Notes under the pieces: generated by a model
What the model saw: the letters and a program-made list of their open reading frames with translations, nothing else
The model's database searches: none
What the model was told of the DNA's origin: nothing
Shown: piece by piece, positions 5,864-7,786 of the stretch
Layout: every line of letters starts with the position of its first letter
Position numbering within the stretch: the first letter of the stretch is position 1
NCBI GenBank assembly: GCA_023386855.1
Contig: JAEWIW010000330.1
Location: 1-7,786, forward strand
DNA length: 7,786 bases
Direction: 5' to 3'
DNA from: Bacteroidota bacterium
Lineage (GTDB): Bacteria; Bacteroidota; Bacteroidia; Chitinophagales; Chitinophagaceae
Translations under genes and position numbers: made by a program

Positions 5864-6463
5864 ATGAACCCCTTTGATAAATTCTTTCCACCAACACTGG
5901 AACTGGAAACACCAAGAGTATTGCTGAGAAAAATGCGCGAGGAAGATCTCGATGCTTTTATAACTATTCCCACCGATGAGGATACATGGAAGTATTTCAG
6001 TAAGGATCTTTCCCAGCCCGGTGAAATGGAAACATGGACCAAGGAAGCATTGAAGGGTTATGATGAAAAGATCCGTATGCCATTTACCATAATCGAACAG
6101 GACAGTAAAGAGATCTGTGGTTCCACCAGCTATGGAAATATATCCTGGTACGACAGGCGCATAGAAATTGGATGGACATGGTTGGGAAAGCCTTACCAGG
6201 GAACTACCATCAACCGGCATGCAAAATTCTGCCTGTTGAGTTATGCATTTGAAGCGCTTAAAATGGAACGGGTCGAGATCAAAACGGATAACCTTAATGA
6301 GCGCGCAAAAGCAGCATTGATCAAAGTAGGTATGAAACCCGAAGGCGTTCTGCGAAGCCATATGCAAATGCATTCTAATCGTAGAAGAGACAGTATTTAT
6401 TTTGGAATGATACGCGAAGAATGGCTTGAAAGAAAAATGAATTTTTTCGGTGACCTTGCTTAG
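5864..6463 (+). CDS. GNAT family N-acetyltransferase (RimJ/RimL-like)
   Basis: The 199-residue single-domain acetyltransferase should transfer an acetyl group from acetyl-CoA to an amine, often a protein N-terminus or small molecule in this subfamily. Features run in order: TPRVLLRKMREEDLDAF (16-32) at the first strand and helix; EIGWTWLGKPYQGTTIN (101-117) at the acetyl-CoA-binding motif A; KMERVEIKTDNLNERAKAAL (133-152); and KVGMKPEGVLR (154-164) with RDSIYFGMIREEW (175-187) at the end. Motif A is degenerate (YQGTTIN instead of RxxGxG/A), which is common in RimL-like relatives. The gene lies 20 bp downstream of yciO on the same strand. A weak promoter-like pair, TTG (5833-5835) and TATCTTAG (5852-5859), sits before it; if used, it would give an almost leaderless mRNA. 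The substrate is unknown. Confidence 0.88.
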   Translation: MNPFDKFFPPTLELETPRVLLRKMREEDLDAFITIPTDEDTWKYFSKDLSQPGEMETWTKEALKGYDEKIRMPFTIIEQDSKEICGSTSYGNISWYDRRIEIGWTWLGKPYQGTTINRHAKFCLLSYAFEALKMERVEIKTDNLNERAKAALIKVGMKPEGVLRSHMQMHSNRRRDSIYFGMIREEWLERKMNFFGDLA

Positions 6464-6473
6464 CCTTCACCAC

Positions 6474-7223
6474 TTACATTCCCGCATTCATGATCTGCTG
6501 CTCTGCTTTCACAATGATTGAAGGTGCGGGCAGGTCAGCGGGATCTACAAAATCATCTTCAAAATCCAGTTCAAGCTGGCTGAGATTACTGAAGGTTTTG
6601 CGATGATAAGGTGATACCCCATGAACACTTATTGCGTTCCGGTGCTCGATGGTACCATATCCTTTATTGGTATTCCAGCAGTAATGGGGGTATGACCGGT
6701 GAAGCTTCTTCATATAATCATCGCGGTAGGTCTTGGCCAAAATGCTGGCTGCTGCAATAGAAGCATAAAGGCTGTCGCCCTTTACAATACATTCATGTGG
6801 AACTCTCTTATACTTATTGAACCTGTTGCCATCGATCAGTAATAGTCCCGGTCTTTTTCTTAATTTATCAATGGCCAGGTGCATGGCTTTGAATGATGCC
6901 TGCAGGATATTGATCCTGTCGATCTCCTCATGATCCACCTGTGACACAGCGTAGGCAACAGCGTTCTCCCTGATATACTTCCTCAGCGTATAACGGTCTT
7001 CTTCATTGACCATTTTGGAGTCGTTGAGCAGGGGATGATAGAAATCCTGCGGTAGGATCACCGCCGCCGCAAATACGGGGCCTGCGAGACAACCTCTTCC
7101 AGCCTCATCACATCCGGCTTCCATTTTCTTCGTCTGGTAATGTACTGTCAGCAGCGGGATAAATTTTTTCAAAAGTAAGTGTAGCCGGCTAACCACTGAA
7201 AAAAATCGCAGTTGTTTATCCAC
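6474..7223 (-). CDS. rnhB: Ribonuclease HII
   Basis: The enzyme cuts RNA in RNA-DNA hybrids and removes single ribonucleotides misincorporated into DNA. The acidic active site is intact: D39 and E40 in CDEAGRG (38-44), D131 in LLIDGNRF (128-135), and D168 in AKTYRD (163-168). NKGYGT (186-191), the conserved substrate-binding loop, is also present. The longest frame, from GTG 7223, gives 249 residues, more than the usual roughly 200. The first 15-20 residues are not recognisable and the true start may be the TTG at 7172. The ATG at 7124 (M34) would cut off LLTVHYQ (24-30), which looks like the normal N-terminal strand. A C-terminal tail of about 35 residues follows the catalytic domain. The gene converges on the acetyltransferase gene, with 10 bp between stops, and diverges from the Tat-signal gene. 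Confidence 0.95.
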   Translation of the reverse strand: MDKQLRFFSVVSRLHLLLKKFIPLLTVHYQTKKMEAGCDEAGRGCLAGPVFAAAVILPQDFYHPLLNDSKMVNEEDRYTLRKYIRENAVAYAVSQVDHEEIDRINILQASFKAMHLAIDKLRKRPGLLLIDGNRFNKYKRVPHECIVKGDSLYASIAAASILAKTYRDDYMKKLHRSYPHYCWNTNKGYGTIEHRNAISVHGVSPYHRKTFSNLSQLELDFEDDFVDPADLPAPSIIVKAEQQIMNAGM

Positions 7224-7380
7224 CGTCGGTTATTTACCTTGTAAGAATTATCTGCATGGCTTAGCACCTGGGCTCTCCGGGATATTAACATCATTACCGC
7301 AAGGCACTGGAATTAAAAATCCGCCCTTCCGCCCATGAATTCTCCGCACTCAAAATTACTGTCAATCTAAAACCAACTAT
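7224..7380. promoter_or_regulatory. Shared divergent intergenic region of rnhB and the Tat-signal gene
   Basis: These 157 bp separate two genes that point away from each other, so promoters for both are expected here. I see no exact TAnnTTTG element on either strand. The nearest is TTACCTTG (7234-7241) on the plus strand, which is too far from the start at 7381 to be convincing. If rnhB starts downstream of GTG 7223, the control region is longer on that side. Confidence 0.35.
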
Positions 7381-7786
7381 ATGTCTACCAACCCGCTCAA
7401 TGAGAGGGCACCCCGCCGTGCCTTCCTCGGATCCATTGCCTCCGGCGCTGTATTGCTCAGTGCTGCCATGATACCCGCACCTATACAGGCAAACCCTTCG
7501 ATATTGCCAGGTTTTAATGAAGAAGTTGAGGGTGAAAAAACAGGTAAAGCCGCGGCAGAAGCCTGGTTCAACAAGGTAAAGGGCAAACACCGCATGGTTT
7601 TCGATGCCACCTGGCAGCATAACGGTTTTCCTTTTATCTGGGCTTATGTTTTCCAGGTGACCAATAATGAAACCGGCTCACCCGACAACCAACTCGGGAA
7701 CGTTGTTGTGCTCCGGCACGATGCCATTCCCTTTGCCATGGAGAATCGCTTATGGGAGAAATACAAATTCGGAGAACTGTTCAAGG
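7381..7786 (+). CDS. Tat-signal protein of unknown function (partial, runs off the window)
   Basis: An open frame from ATG 7381 continues to the window end for 135 codons without a stop. The N-terminus APRRAFLGSIASGAVLLSAA (10-29) is a twin-arginine export signal followed by a hydrophobic segment and probable cleavage around AxA-like residues near PIQA (34-37). The product is therefore exported in folded form to the periplasm. The mature part contains AWFNKVKGKHRMVFDATWQH (61-80) and VVVLRHDAIPFAMENRLWEK (106-125). I recognise this pattern from Bacteroidota proteins annotated only as Tat-pathway signal proteins; their function is not known to me. The family's usual length extends beyond this window. 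Confidence 0.85.
   Translation, partial: MSTNPLNERAPRRAFLGSIASGAVLLSAAMIPAPIQANPSILPGFNEEVEGEKTGKAAAEAWFNKVKGKHRMVFDATWQHNGFPFIWAYVFQVTNNETGSPDNQLGNVVVLRHDAIPFAMENRLWEKYKFGELFK

Noticed and set aside
5861..6373. 170-codon minus-strand frame opposite the acetyltransferase
   Set aside because: The plus-strand frame has clear GNAT motifs; the minus frame is Cys/Phe-rich with no recognisable domain and is a shadow.

Overview
The window looks like a chromosomal segment from a member of the Bacteroidota, probably Chitinophagales-like. The evidence is the protein families (a lipoprotein 5'-nucleotidase, KorB, a YciO-type protein, RNase HII with the Bacteroidota-like EAGCDEAGRG region, a Tat-signal protein), the lack of Shine-Dalgarno sequences before most genes, and an exact TAnnTTTG -7 element before the korB-like gene. 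The assignment is by recognition, not by a search.

Left part (1-2110): the last codons of an unidentified gene end at 62 and are followed by an intrinsic terminator hairpin (90-114). A complete group II intron of class C type begins at the end of the terminator's T-run and occupies about 115-2110. It has the 5' GTGTG end, a structured 5' ribozyme region, a 424-residue intron-encoded reverse transcriptase/maturase (753-2027), domain V (2031-2062), domain VI with a bulged adenosine (2104) and an AT 3' end. It appears intact. Without the intron, the intergenic gap would be 91 bp.

Middle part (2111-5231): a lipoprotein of the 5'-nucleotidase/UshA type is followed by a short GC-rich repeat with a perfect 10-bp palindrome (3677-3715). 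Next comes a 2-oxoacid:ferredoxin oxidoreductase beta subunit without its alpha subunit next to it. A 435-bp intergenic stretch follows (4797-5231). It holds a terminator-like hairpin oriented to the minus strand, three GATCATCA repeats, an AT-rich repeated segment and a small hairpin that includes the next start codon.

Right part (5232-7786): a YciO-type member of the YrdC/Sua5 superfamily and a GNAT acetyltransferase lie 20 bp apart on the plus strand and may be co-transcribed. They converge on an RNase HII gene on the minus strand, 10 bp away stop to stop. RNase HII and a Tat-signal protein of unknown function, which runs off the window, diverge from a 157-bp shared intergenic region.

Apart from the intron, this is ordinary housekeeping and accessory metabolism with no obvious functional operon theme. 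I found no CRISPR array, tRNA, rRNA, defence island or prophage. I do not see a convincing undescribed system. The most distinctive element is the terminator-associated intron, which fits a known class.
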